A stretch of 64,000 bases of DNA from CALBRZ01 sp964511065 (GTDB lineage: Bacteria > Planctomycetota > Planctomycetia > Pirellulales > S012-138), in the NCBI GenBank assembly GCA_964511065.1, contig CAZEEG010000017.1, positions 1-64,000 on the forward strand. Direction: 5' to 3'. Position numbers and translations under genes: made by a program. Under the pieces are notes generated by a model that saw nothing but the letters and a program-made list of their open reading frames with translations, did not search any database and was not told the DNA's origin. Below are positions 35,344 through 44,101 of this stretch, one piece after another (the first letter of the stretch is position 1; each line of letters opens with the position of its first letter).

Positions 35344-36813
35344 ATGGCCAAGGACTTTCTCAAGGATTGTCGCGACGAATACGACATCGTGATCATCGGC
35401 AGCGGCTTGGCCGGGCTGACGGCGGCCAACACGCTCGCCAAGGCCGGCTACTCCGTTCTGCTGCTGGAGCACCATTATCAATTGGGCGGCATGGCCACGT
35501 GGTTCAAACGCCGCGGCGGTCACATTTTCGATATTTCACTGCACGGTTTTCCTGTCGGCATGATCAAAAGCTGCCGGCGGTACTGGACGCAGGAAATTGC
35601 CGATTCCATCGTGCAGCTCAAGGGGATTCGGTTCGACAATCCCATGTTCTCGCTGACCACGACTTTCAATCGCGAAGACTTCACGCGGTTGCTGGTCGAG
35701 CGGTTCCAGGTCCCGACCGAGAACGTCCAGGCGTTCTTCGACACCGCCCGATCGATGAACTTCTACGACGACCAGAACGCCACGGCGGGCCAGTTGTTCC
35801 AGCGTTTCTTCCCGGGCCGCGAAGATGTGATTCGCCTGTTGATGGAGCCGATCACCTACGCCAACGGTTCCACGCTGGAAGACCCGGCCATCAGCTACGG
35901 CATCGTGTTTTCCAACTTTATGTCCAAAGGTGTGTTTACCTTTGAAGGCGGGACCGATCGCCTGATCGGGCTGATGAAGCAGGAACTGCTGGCCAATGGG
36001 GTCGACCTGCGTATCCGTTGCGAGGCCCAGCGCATCCATACGGAGCATCACCCGTTACGAGGCACGCGCGTCACCGGGATTACGGTCAATGGCCGCCGCA
36101 TCCAAGCCCGCGCCGTGATTTCCAACTCCAATTTGAAGTCCACCATTTTCAACCTGGTGGGCGAGGAGGCATTCGACCGCGATTTCATCGACGCGGCCCG
36201 GGCCGTTCGCCTGAATAACTCCAGTTGCCAGGTTTACATGGCGCTGAAGCCGGGCGACCTGATCGACGAGAGTTGCGGCGACCTGCTGTTCAGCTCTACG
36301 GCCCCCGTATTTCGCACCGATCTGTTGTTGAGCCGCGACATCACCAGCCGCACGTACTCGTTCTACTACCCCAAGACACGGCCCGGCAGCAACCGTTGCC
36401 TGATCGTTTCCAGCACCAATGCCCGATACGAGGATTGGATTGGCCTGTCTGAAGAAGCCTACCTGGCGAACAAGCAGGACCTGATTGAAACGACGCTGGA
36501 TGCCGTGGAAAAGTACGTACCCAATATCCGTGAGCGGATCGACCACGTAGAAGCGTCCACGCCATGCACCTTTGAACGCTACACCCGGCACCTGCAAGGC
36601 GCCAGCTTCGGTACCAAGTTTGAAGGCCTGGCGGTCAGTCGCGGTCTGCCCGAGCAAGTGGCTGGGCTGTATCATGCCGGCAGCGTAGGGATCATCATGT
36701 CGGGCTGGCTGGGGGCCGTGAACTACGGAGTGATCGTAGCCAACGACGTGGACAGCTACCTGATGAAAACGTTTGGCGCGCCGATGCCGGCCGAGGCCGG
36801 AGCAGGCGAGTAA
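35344..36813 (+). CDS. Phytoene desaturase-like FAD-dependent oxidoreductase
   Basis: A 489-residue flavoprotein of the CrtI/phytoene-dehydrogenase-related family. The N-terminal FAD-binding motif is YDIVIIGSGLAGLTAANTLA, with EHHYQLGG following. GVFTFEGGTDRLIGLM fits the family's substrate-domain signature, and a C-terminal FAD segment reads GLYHAGSVGIIMSGWLGA. Members act on carotenoids, squalene derivatives or retinol; the substrate here cannot be told, and no carotenoid or hopanoid gene is nearby. The ATG at 35344 has AGGAACTC just upstream, and the longer open frame from 35065 has no coding character. Confidence 0.87.
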   Translation: MAKDFLKDCRDEYDIVIIGSGLAGLTAANTLAKAGYSVLLLEHHYQLGGMATWFKRRGGHIFDISLHGFPVGMIKSCRRYWTQEIADSIVQLKGIRFDNPMFSLTTTFNREDFTRLLVERFQVPTENVQAFFDTARSMNFYDDQNATAGQLFQRFFPGREDVIRLLMEPITYANGSTLEDPAISYGIVFSNFMSKGVFTFEGGTDRLIGLMKQELLANGVDLRIRCEAQRIHTEHHPLRGTRVTGITVNGRRIQARAVISNSNLKSTIFNLVGEEAFDRDFIDAARAVRLNNSSCQVYMALKPGDLIDESCGDLLFSSTAPVFRTDLLLSRDITSRTYSFYYPKTRPGSNRCLIVSSTNARYEDWIGLSEEAYLANKQDLIETTLDAVEKYVPNIRERIDHVEASTPCTFERYTRHLQGASFGTKFEGLAVSRGLPEQVAGLYHAGSVGIIMSGWLGAVNYGVIVANDVDSYLMKTFGAPMPAEAGAGE

Positions 36814-37037
36814 CGAGCCCTTCCTGGTTGGCAACGGCGGCGGCTTGCAACCGGCGCAGGGGCGTAACCGCCCATTAACGTGGCTGCTGAAACGCTTAAC
36901 CGCGGCAGGGCCAACCGGCCATCCTCCCAGGCCAGATGCGTCGCTTGGTGCTGCATGTGTGGCAGTACGGGATTCTGTGGACAGACCTATCCTTGGCGCG
37001 GCCTCCTTCGACGGCAACTTCCTATCCACGGCCAGTT

Positions 37038-37679
37038 ATGGCAAAAATTCTCATCACTTCGGGTCCGACGCGGCAGTATCTCGATCCGGTACGCTATCTG
37101 ACGAATGCTTCCAGCGGCCGGATGGGTACGGCGCTTGCCGCCGCGGCACAGGAATTGGGCCACCAGGTTATCGTTATCAGCGGCCCCGTCGAAGTCGCCT
37201 ACCCGCGCGGTGTTGAGGTCATTTCGGTCGTATCCACCGAGGAAATGCTGGCGGCGGCCGAGCAGCAGTTCCCCACGTGCGACGGCCTGATTGGTGCCGC
37301 GGCGCCCTGCGATTACCGCCCGGTGATGGTGGCGTCGGGCAAGATTCAAAAGACTGGAGCTCCGCTGGAACTGCGACTGATCGAGACCCCCGACATCGTG
37401 GCCACGCTGGGCATGAAGAAAGCCGCCAGGCAATGGGTCGTGGGATTCGCCCTGGAAACCGACGATGCCCGCTTCCGTGCCCTGGTGAAGGCCGAGCAGA
37501 AAAGTTGCGACATGATGGTGGTCAACGGCCCGCAGGCGATGCACTCGCCCGACAATCAGGTCGAAATTCTCAGCCGCACGGGCGAAACCTTGGCTCACCT
37601 GGCCGGCCCCAAGGAGGACGTGGCACGGGGGATTCTCCAAATCATCCAGCGCGATTTGATCAAGCCCGGGCAGCCGTAG
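37038..37679 (+). CDS. coaB: Stand-alone phosphopantothenoylcysteine synthetase (CoaB)
   Basis: A 213-residue protein matching the CoaB half of the usual CoaBC fusion, which joins cysteine to 4'-phosphopantothenate in coenzyme A synthesis. It has ILITSGPTRQYLDPVRY, then NASSGRMG (nucleotide-binding), AAPCDYRP (the family's AA-ADYR motif), the conserved KIQK segment and GFALETDD. There is no CoaC decarboxylase domain, and no separate coaC is visible in the window. The ATG at 37038 gives the standard N-terminus. The 213-residue length suits the separate-protein form. Confidence 0.88.
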   Translation: MAKILITSGPTRQYLDPVRYLTNASSGRMGTALAAAAQELGHQVIVISGPVEVAYPRGVEVISVVSTEEMLAAAEQQFPTCDGLIGAAAPCDYRPVMVASGKIQKTGAPLELRLIETPDIVATLGMKKAARQWVVGFALETDDARFRALVKAEQKSCDMMVVNGPQAMHSPDNQVEILSRTGETLAHLAGPKEDVARGILQIIQRDLIKPGQP

Positions 37680-37681
37680 CG

Positions 37682-37711
37682 GAATCCAAGAAGGCGCCCG
37701 CTGGATTCTTT
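37682..37711 (+). terminator. Weak hairpin after coaB
   Basis: GAATCCA (37682-37688) and TGGATTC (37702-37708) form a 7-base stem with a 13-base loop, followed by TTT. It lies just after coaB and before the convergent ClC gene, so it may end transcription, but the T-run is short. Confidence 0.35.
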
Positions 37712-37774
37712 AGCGCTGTCCTGTCGAGGGTGTATCGACTGTGGGCGCCCACATCCTCTCAAAGGCGGAAAACA

Positions 37775-39595
37775 TCAATAGAACAACTGCGCCATATTGA
37801 GGCGGTATCGCCCCACGTCATGTAGTGTCACAACGCCTTCAATATCGGCCGTACGAAGATGTTCCGGTTCCACCACCGCGGTAGCTGACGATGTAACCAG
37901 CGCGCAGATGGCGCCGGCCGCTTGCATGCTTTGGAGGGTCTCGTTCAATCCGGTTTCAGGCGCGACGACCACGTACCGCCCGGCGGTCTGATCGGCAGGG
38001 TCGCTCGGCGCTGCCGTGCCAGGTGCAGCATTGACCGCTTCAGAAACGGCGTCTTGAGAGAGTGCGGCAAAGCCTCCGGCCACGGCCACACCGATGACGT
38101 TCCCCCCTCGGGCGATCAGCGTGACTTCCTTCGTAGGTTCATCGATCGGTTGACTCGCCGAGGACGCGGGGGCGTCCAGGTTGCGTATGGCGAAATCGCG
38201 GTTCATCACGTGTGCGATGCCTCGTGCGTCGTCGAGCGCGGCTTGCAGGCTATCGGGAACGACATGGCCTCTCCGCACCAGTTTGAGTGTATAGATGCTG
38301 TCCGGTGAAAGGGCCTTGCGTACGGCGGCGGCCATGATGGTCGTGATCAATAGAGGGAGAATGATATTGTTATCGTAGGTCATCTCCTGGAGCATCACCA
38401 TCGCGGTAAGGACGGCCCCGGTGCTGGCACCGACCATGGCCGCCATCCCGGCCAGGGCGAATAAGGCAATGTCCAGCGATGTCCCAGGAAAAATGGCCTG
38501 GCAGGCCTGGCCAGACAACCCACCCAGGCAGGCCCCCAGGAACAAAGCTGGGGAGAAAACACCACCCGATCCGCCCGAACCGAGAGTCAGGCAGGTCGCC
38601 AACAATTTCAATGCCACCAACAGCAGTAACAGGGCCGGATCCGTGAGCGTACGTCGCAGAACATCCATGATGGTGGCATAGCCGACGCCTTGGACATAGT
38701 AATGCCCGGTTGTCAGCATTAGCGAATAGATGATGATGCCGACGCCCAACATACCGAGCATATGGCGCGTATAGGGCCCCAGGGGCAAGCGGTCGAAGAA
38801 GTTTTCAAACCAGTAGATGCTGCGCACGAACACCACCGCCGCCAGGCCCAGCAGCGCACCCAGCGGCACAAACAGGGCCAACATCCAAGGGTTGGCCAGG
38901 CGAAAGTCGTCGACCATCAGCGGCGGGAACGCGAAGGCTGGCGTTGTGCCCAGCAGCGCCCGGCCGATGTACGTCGCCACCACGGTCGCCAACGTTACGG
39001 GCAGTATGTTGCGAACATTGATGCTAACCAGCAGCAGTTCCACGGCGAACAACAGGCCGCCAAGCGGTGCGTTGAACGTAGCTGCGATCCCGGCACCCGC
39101 CCCGGCCGCAATCAGCGTGATGCGTTGCCGGTGAGGGATGGACAGGACCTGGCCGAGGGTGGAGCCGAAGGCCGCTCCGATCTGGATGATCGGCCCTTCG
39201 CGCCCTACAGAGCCTCCGCTGCCGATGGAAAGCGCCGAGGCGAGGGATTTCACCGCGGCGACGACCGGCCGAATGCGCCCTCCCCCATAATGGATAGCGT
39301 CCATGACTTCTGGCACGCCGTGCCCCTTGGCTTCAGGAGCAAAGGTCCGCACCAGCCAAGTGACTCCCAGGGATCCCACCACCGGAACAAGGATAATCGC
39401 CATGCCCAAGGGACTGGGGGGCGTATGCGCGTTGGTGTCGTACTGCCACTGGAAGGTATTGAGGAAGAAGGCGTTATGAATGAGGCCGATCAGCATCCGA
39501 AACGCCCAGGCCCCCACGCCCGCGATGACTCCGACAGCCACCGCCAGCAGGCAAAGGTGGAGCAGCGATTGTGGTCGTTCCTTGACTTCGCGCAT
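37775..39595 (-). CDS. ClC-family chloride channel or exchanger with C-terminal domain
   Basis: A 606-residue membrane protein of the ClC family. Selectivity-filter motifs are GHGVPEV, GSGGSVGREGP (with the gating Glu) and GSGGSGGVFSPALFLGA. About 10-12 membrane segments cover residues 10-435. A cytoplasmic domain of about 150 residues follows; the closing part (GVVTLHDVGRYRLNM) suggests a degenerate CBS pair. The gating Glu is present, as in most Cl-/H+ exchangers, but transport mode cannot be fixed. Start ATG at 39595. Confidence 0.92.
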   Translation of the reverse strand: MREVKERPQSLLHLCLLAVAVGVIAGVGAWAFRMLIGLIHNAFFLNTFQWQYDTNAHTPPSPLGMAIILVPVVGSLGVTWLVRTFAPEAKGHGVPEVMDAIHYGGGRIRPVVAAVKSLASALSIGSGGSVGREGPIIQIGAAFGSTLGQVLSIPHRQRITLIAAGAGAGIAATFNAPLGGLLFAVELLLVSINVRNILPVTLATVVATYIGRALLGTTPAFAFPPLMVDDFRLANPWMLALFVPLGALLGLAAVVFVRSIYWFENFFDRLPLGPYTRHMLGMLGVGIIIYSLMLTTGHYYVQGVGYATIMDVLRRTLTDPALLLLLVALKLLATCLTLGSGGSGGVFSPALFLGACLGGLSGQACQAIFPGTSLDIALFALAGMAAMVGASTGAVLTAMVMLQEMTYDNNIILPLLITTIMAAAVRKALSPDSIYTLKLVRRGHVVPDSLQAALDDARGIAHVMNRDFAIRNLDAPASSASQPIDEPTKEVTLIARGGNVIGVAVAGGFAALSQDAVSEAVNAAPGTAAPSDPADQTAGRYVVVAPETGLNETLQSMQAAGAICALVTSSATAVVEPEHLRTADIEGVVTLHDVGRYRLNMAQLFY

Positions 39596-39788
39596 GGCCC
39601 CGGCATGCCCGCCCGGATAAGCACGGCGGGTAATGATGAAGGTTTGATCGTTCCCCGATTCCTAGCGGCCATCCAGCCCGGCATGCAGACGGCTCAGAGG
39701 ACCGCAGGAATGGGCACAGGCGAAGGAGTCCCTCGCCGTTAGCTGCCTGCGGCGACTGCCGTATTGCTGGCCCACTTCCAGGCCGCCG

Positions 39789-41087
39789 TTAATCGTCGCG
39801 ACTGTCGCTGGCGAACGCCAGCGCTTTGTCAGAAATGTCTTTACGGCACCAGGCGCCTTGCCAGCGGATGGCTTTCACACCGCGGTAAGCCTGCAGCTTG
39901 GCGGCCGCGATGCTGGTACCCGTTGCGGTAACTCCCAGCACGCGGCCCCCGGCGGTGATAATGTCGCCATTGCTGGTTGCCGTGCCGGCGTGAAACACCT
40001 TGACGTTGGGGAGGGTTGCCGCTTCGGACAATCCCCGGATCACCCGGCCCGATTCGTATTTGCCTGGGTAGCCTTCGCTGGCCATCACAACGCAGATGGC
40101 CGGGTTGGGGCTCCACTGCGGAGGTGCGATTTCATCGAGCCGTTGATCGGCGGCCGCGTCGAGAATTTCAAACAGATCACTCTTGAGCCGCATCAGCAGC
40201 GGTTGGCACTCGGGATCACCGAACCGGACATTGTATTCCAGCACCTTGGGGCCCTGGTTGGTGAGCATCAAGCCGGCGTAGAGCACCCCGCGGAACGGCC
40301 GTCGGCTGCGTTTCATGGCATGGACGGTGGGCACCAGCACGTGGGCTTCGATCCAATGCAGTTTCTCGGCATCGATCAGCGGGGTGGGGCAATAGGCGCC
40401 CATACCGCCAGTATTGGGGCCAGTGTCGCCGTCGTAGGCTCGTTTATGATCCTGGCAGGGAGCCAAGGTAACAATGGTCCGGCCGTCGGTGATGGCAAAG
40501 ACGCTGACTTCCGGCCCGTCGAGCCGTTCTTCGATTACCAACTGGTTGCCGGCATTGCCGAAGATTTTGTCCTGGGCGATCTGCTTAACCGCGGCGATGG
40601 CTTCGTCGCGATTGTTACATACGATGACGCCTTTGCCCGCCGCCAGGCCATCGGCCTTCACCACCACCGGCACGTCCTCGCGGTTGTTCAGGAACGTGAG
40701 GGCACTTTCGGGATCGCGGAACGTCCGGTAATCGGCCGTCGGCACGTCGGCATGCCGCAGAAGGTTCTTGCAGAAGACCTTGCTCGATTCCAACTCGGCG
40801 GCCGCTTTGGTGGGACCGAACACGCGGAGTTTTTCGGCCTCGAAGGCATCGACGAGCCCCGCCGCCAGCGGTTGCTCGGGGCCGACCACGGTGAGGTGGA
40901 TTTTTTCCTGCTGGGCAAATTTGATCAGCCGGGGAATATCGGTAGCGGAGATATCGACGTTTTCGGCATCGAGCGCGGTCCCGGCATTCCCGGGAGCCAC
41001 AAACACCCGTTTGACGTGAGGACTTTGGCGCAGCTTCCAAGCCAGGGCGTGTTCGCGGCCGCCATTGCCAATGACCAGTACGTTCAT
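39789..41087 (-). CDS. purD: Phosphoribosylamine-glycine ligase
   Basis: A 432-residue ATP-grasp enzyme that makes glycinamide ribonucleotide in purine synthesis. It opens MNVLVIGNGGREHALAWKL, then has VVGPEQPLAAG, VVKADGLAAGKGV (ATP-grasp loop), DHKRAYDGDTGPNTGGMGAY and EYNVRFGDPE, all typical and intact. Length is normal. The ATG at 41087 is followed at once by the conserved N-terminus. It is monocistronic here, with no other purine gene beside it. Confidence 0.97.
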   Translation of the reverse strand: MNVLVIGNGGREHALAWKLRQSPHVKRVFVAPGNAGTALDAENVDISATDIPRLIKFAQQEKIHLTVVGPEQPLAAGLVDAFEAEKLRVFGPTKAAAELESSKVFCKNLLRHADVPTADYRTFRDPESALTFLNNREDVPVVVKADGLAAGKGVIVCNNRDEAIAAVKQIAQDKIFGNAGNQLVIEERLDGPEVSVFAITDGRTIVTLAPCQDHKRAYDGDTGPNTGGMGAYCPTPLIDAEKLHWIEAHVLVPTVHAMKRSRRPFRGVLYAGLMLTNQGPKVLEYNVRFGDPECQPLLMRLKSDLFEILDAAADQRLDEIAPPQWSPNPAICVVMASEGYPGKYESGRVIRGLSEAATLPNVKVFHAGTATSNGDIITAGGRVLGVTATGTSIAAAKLQAYRGVKAIRWQGAWCRKDISDKALAFASDSRDD

Positions 41088-41630
41088 CGAGTTTTACCTG
41101 TAACGATGGTGCGCGCTCTCCAGCCGGCATAGCTTGAGAAACGCCTCGCCGAAATTCGACCGGATGCGGTAGATGGAGGGCAATAGTCCCGGTGATTTGA
41201 GTATATCGCTTGCGGTGCAGACGGCCCACGGGCGTAAGCCGAAAACCGCGCAGGCCGTCGCGGACTTGGCGTGCAAATTTGCGGCCACAGTTCGCGCCGG
41301 TAGATCGAATTCATCCGCAACCCAGTCGAGGGGTGGTTGGGACCGGGGCTCCGTGGGAACGGGGCTCCATGGGAATTGGGGCGGCGCGGTGCCATTTCTT
41401 CCCTGCTGAGCAACGGCGGATAGTGGCCGCTTGAAAAATCCGGCAATCCGCCAGCGAGATTTCGGGGGGGTAACCCATGGCGCGGACCGACTTGCGCAAA
41501 TCCACGCGGTGGCTTGGTTCAGCAGCGGCCTACCCCCCGGCAGCGGCCTCATTCATCGGTACCTCGAAACAGTAGCGGCTTGTGTGCCGCATGCTGGCTG
41601 CGCTTGCCGGTCGGGGGGAATGGGCGGCGT
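41088..41630. other. Intergenic with a small tandem repeat
   Basis: This 543-base gap between purD and hisI has no plausible gene. GGGGCTCC-R-TGGGAAY is repeated twice head to tail at 41345-41360 and 41361-41376, followed by another GGGG. No clear terminator or promoter was seen. Confidence 0.45.
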
Positions 41631-42113
41631 CTAAAGCTGGGTGGGGTTGGGGGCGTCGCCGTATACTTCCTTGGGATCGAACACCTTTTGATCTTCGGTG
41701 AACTCGAGCTTGTGGCCGACCGCCTTGCCCGCTTCGCCCACGGGAACGGTGCGATAGAAGCAGGAGCGGTAGCCGACATGGCAGCTTGCCCCGCCTGCGA
41801 CTTCGACCCGGAGCCAAACGCAGTCCTGGTCGTCGTCGATCCGCAATTCGCGGACGTGCTGCACCAGTCCGCTGGTGGCCCCCTTGTGCCACAGGCATTG
41901 CCGGCTGCGACTCCAGTAATGGGCTTCGCCGGTTTCGATCGTTCGGGCCAGCGCTTCCGCATTCATGTAAGCGTGCATCAGCACTTCGCCGCTGGCGAAA
42001 TCGGTGGTTACCACCGGGATCAGCCCATGTTCATCGAACTTGGGGGCAAGCTCCGTCCCTTCTTCCACCTGTTCGACCGACCGACGCTGGGCAAAGCGCA
42101 CTTCGCTGCTCAT
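41631..42113 (-). CDS. hisI: Phosphoribosyl-AMP cyclohydrolase
   Basis: A 160-residue zinc and magnesium enzyme of histidine synthesis that opens the purine ring of phosphoribosyl-AMP. It has MHAYMNAEALARTIETGEAHYWSRSRQCLWHKGATSG, the metal-binding DDDQDC with the Asp cluster and Cys, and the second Cys site CHVGYRSC. The protein is the cyclohydrolase alone, without the HisE pyrophosphatase half. A C-terminal extension of about 35 residues follows the core. The ATG at 42113 is chosen; the frame stays open upstream without family similarity. No other his gene is near. Confidence 0.93.
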   Translation of the reverse strand: MSSEVRFAQRRSVEQVEEGTELAPKFDEHGLIPVVTTDFASGEVLMHAYMNAEALARTIETGEAHYWSRSRQCLWHKGATSGLVQHVRELRIDDDQDCVWLRVEVAGGASCHVGYRSCFYRTVPVGEAGKAVGHKLEFTEDQKVFDPKEVYGDAPNPTQL

Positions 42114-42572
42114 GGAACGCCTTTTGAAGTATCGTGAAACTCTCTCTCGTCCCTCAAGCAGTTCGCACTCGCCCGGTGTTGGGGACGAGTCGGGCGGGTA
42201 GTGAGGGGACCTACGATTCCAGCAGGGCGACCGTTGTGCCGCCCCCGGCGCTGCGCGGTGGCAACGTTTCAGGCACCATTTCAAGTGCCAGCGGCAAAGG
42301 AGGCGGGGAGTGAGGCTTGGCGGTCGCCGGTTCATCCACCTTGTTCATGTTCATGATTGAGGGGCCGGTGGTCAAGTAGGCCAGCCCGCACGCTTGGGAG
42401 GGGAAGCCTCAATCGCCAGTTGCTTGACACTCTGCAATCGTCGCCCGATATTGCCAGGGTGCCACCTGCGCACTTCGGCGGCGGTTCCCGGTGCCGGGAA
42501 TTGAAGCCCGGCCGCACTGGTGGGCAAACGCTGCCGTTCCTCACGCCCCAGCTTGCTGCGGAGATCGCCGTT
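42114..42572. other. Divergent region between hisI and the Mo-hydroxylase operon
   Basis: This 459-base region contains one short possible reading frame on the minus strand (42211-42354, listed separately). I see no clear promoter for either flanking gene. Confidence 0.4.
42211..42354 (-). CDS. Possible small protein (47 aa), unknown
   Basis: A short frame starting MNMNKVDEPATAKPH and ending VALLES. It is Pro-rich, with no signal peptide and mostly G or C in third positions, like real genes of this genome. It has no visible ribosome binding site and matches no family I know. It may be chance. Confidence 0.22.
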   Translation of the reverse strand: MNMNKVDEPATAKPHSPPPLPLALEMVPETLPPRSAGGGTTVALLES

Positions 42573-43448
42573 TTGAAAGACTTTGAGTATGCCGCCGCTG
42601 CCACCGTGGAAGAAGCTGTCAGTCTTCTGGCCGCCCGGGGCGATTCCGCCAGGGTCTTGGCTGGCGGGACTGATATTCTGGTTCAATTACGCGAAGGCCT
42701 GCGCAGTGCCGACCTGCTGGTCGATATCAAGAAAATTCCGGAACTGACCTCGCTGGAATTCAGCCCCGAGCAGGGTTTGAAGCTGGGGGCCGCCACACCG
42801 TGCTACCGCATTTACGGCGATGAGCGACTCAGGACGTCCTATCCGGCCCTGTGCGACGCCACGCGGATCATCGGCGGTTGGCAGATTCAGAGCCGTGCCA
42901 GCGTGGGCGGAAACCTGTGCAATTCGTCGCCGGCGGCCGACTCCATTTCCGCCTTGATCGTCCATAACGCCACGTGCCAGATTGCCGGCCCTGGCGGTGT
43001 GCGGGAGTTGCCCGTCGAGCAGTTCTGCACCGGCCCGGGGCGCAATGTTTTGGAGCGCGGCGAGTTCCTGGTTTCGTTAACCTTTCCGCCCCCGGCCCCC
43101 CGCAGTGGAGCCCATTACTTGCGGCACATTCCGCGCAACGAGATGGATATTGCCGTGGCCGGCGCCGGTGCCTGGCTGGCATTAGACGAATCGGGCCGCA
43201 TCGCCGGCGCGAGAGTGGCGCTCTCGGCCGTGGCGCCGACGGCGAAGTTCGCCGCTGAGGCGAGCCAGTACCTGATTGGCAAGGCCCCCGAGGACGACGT
43301 GTTCCGCGAGGCGGGCGAATTGGCCAAGAAAGTCGCCGCCCCCATCACCGACATGCGTGGCCCGGCCGAGTATCGCATCCACCTGGCGGGAGTCCTCGTT
43401 CGCCGCGCCCTGGCCAAGGCGACCGAGCGTGCTCAAGCCGGATACTAA
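42573..43448 (+). CDS. Molybdenum hydroxylase FAD-binding (medium) subunit
   Basis: A 291-residue flavin subunit of a xanthine dehydrogenase/CO dehydrogenase-type enzyme, passing electrons from iron-sulfur clusters to FAD. It has the FAD motif ARVLAGGTDILVQLR and the second motif GGWQIQSRASVGGNLCNSSPAAD. The start is TTG at 42573, with GGAG nine bases before it; this yields the normal N-terminus (KDFEYAAAATVEEAVSLL). The small 2Fe-2S gene follows after 112 bases and the large Mo subunit after that, the usual M-S-L order. Confidence 0.9.
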   Translation: MKDFEYAAAATVEEAVSLLAARGDSARVLAGGTDILVQLREGLRSADLLVDIKKIPELTSLEFSPEQGLKLGAATPCYRIYGDERLRTSYPALCDATRIIGGWQIQSRASVGGNLCNSSPAADSISALIVHNATCQIAGPGGVRELPVEQFCTGPGRNVLERGEFLVSLTFPPPAPRSGAHYLRHIPRNEMDIAVAGAGAWLALDESGRIAGARVALSAVAPTAKFAAEASQYLIGKAPEDDVFREAGELAKKVAAPITDMRGPAEYRIHLAGVLVRRALAKATERAQAGY

Positions 43449-43560
43449 CCACCAAATCGTCTTACGATTCCTGTGACCTGAGCACCTGGACCGGCGGCCC
43501 GGGGGCGGCAGGTGCCCATAACCGACCAATGATCCACCAACTTGCAGGCCCGCGACATCT

Positions 43561-44043
43561 ATGGGACAGCGAATTCACGTTACCACCACGATCAACGGCG
43601 AGTCGGTTGACTTTTTGTGCGAAGCCCGGCAGAGCCTGCTGGAAGTCCTGCGCGACGAACTGCGACTGACCGGCACCAAGGAAGGATGCAACAACGGAAA
43701 CTGTGGCGCATGCACGGTCTTGATGAACGGCCTGCCGGTGGATAGCTGCCTGGTGTTGGCGGTTGAAGCCGAAGGGGCTGCGATTGAAACCGTGGAAGGG
43801 ATCGCCTGCGAGGGCCAATTGCACCCGCTACAGCAGTGCTTCCTGGAAGGCGCGGCGTTGCAGTGCGGCATTTGTACGCCCGGTTTCCTGGTGGCCGCAA
43901 AAGCGCTGCTGGACAAGAATCCCAGCCCCACCGAGCGCGACATTCGCTTCGAACTGGCCGGCAATATCTGCCGCTGCACCGGGTACGACAAGATCGTCCG
44001 CGCGGTGCAAGACGCTGCCGAGCGAATGGCCGCCAGTCGTTAA
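43561..44043 (+). CDS. Molybdenum hydroxylase 2Fe-2S (small) subunit
   Basis: A 160-residue protein with two 2Fe-2S clusters that pass electrons between the molybdenum centre and FAD. The plant-ferredoxin-like cluster ligands are in CNNGNCGACTV and a later Cys (DSCLV); the helical-domain ligands are CGICTPGF and CRCTGY. All eight Cys appear present. The ATG at 43561 starts the domain properly. The gene for the large subunit starts 58 bases downstream. Confidence 0.94.
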   Translation: MGQRIHVTTTINGESVDFLCEARQSLLEVLRDELRLTGTKEGCNNGNCGACTVLMNGLPVDSCLVLAVEAEGAAIETVEGIACEGQLHPLQQCFLEGAALQCGICTPGFLVAAKALLDKNPSPTERDIRFELAGNICRCTGYDKIVRAVQDAAERMAASR

Positions 44044-44101
44044 CTTCTCAGCGCGCTTCCGCCCCCCCGATCATCTTCCTCGCACACCACCTATCAGCAC
44101 C

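Noticed and set aside
39858..41132. Plus-strand frame of 424 codons across purD
   Set aside because: Antisense to an intact purD with all ATP-grasp motifs.
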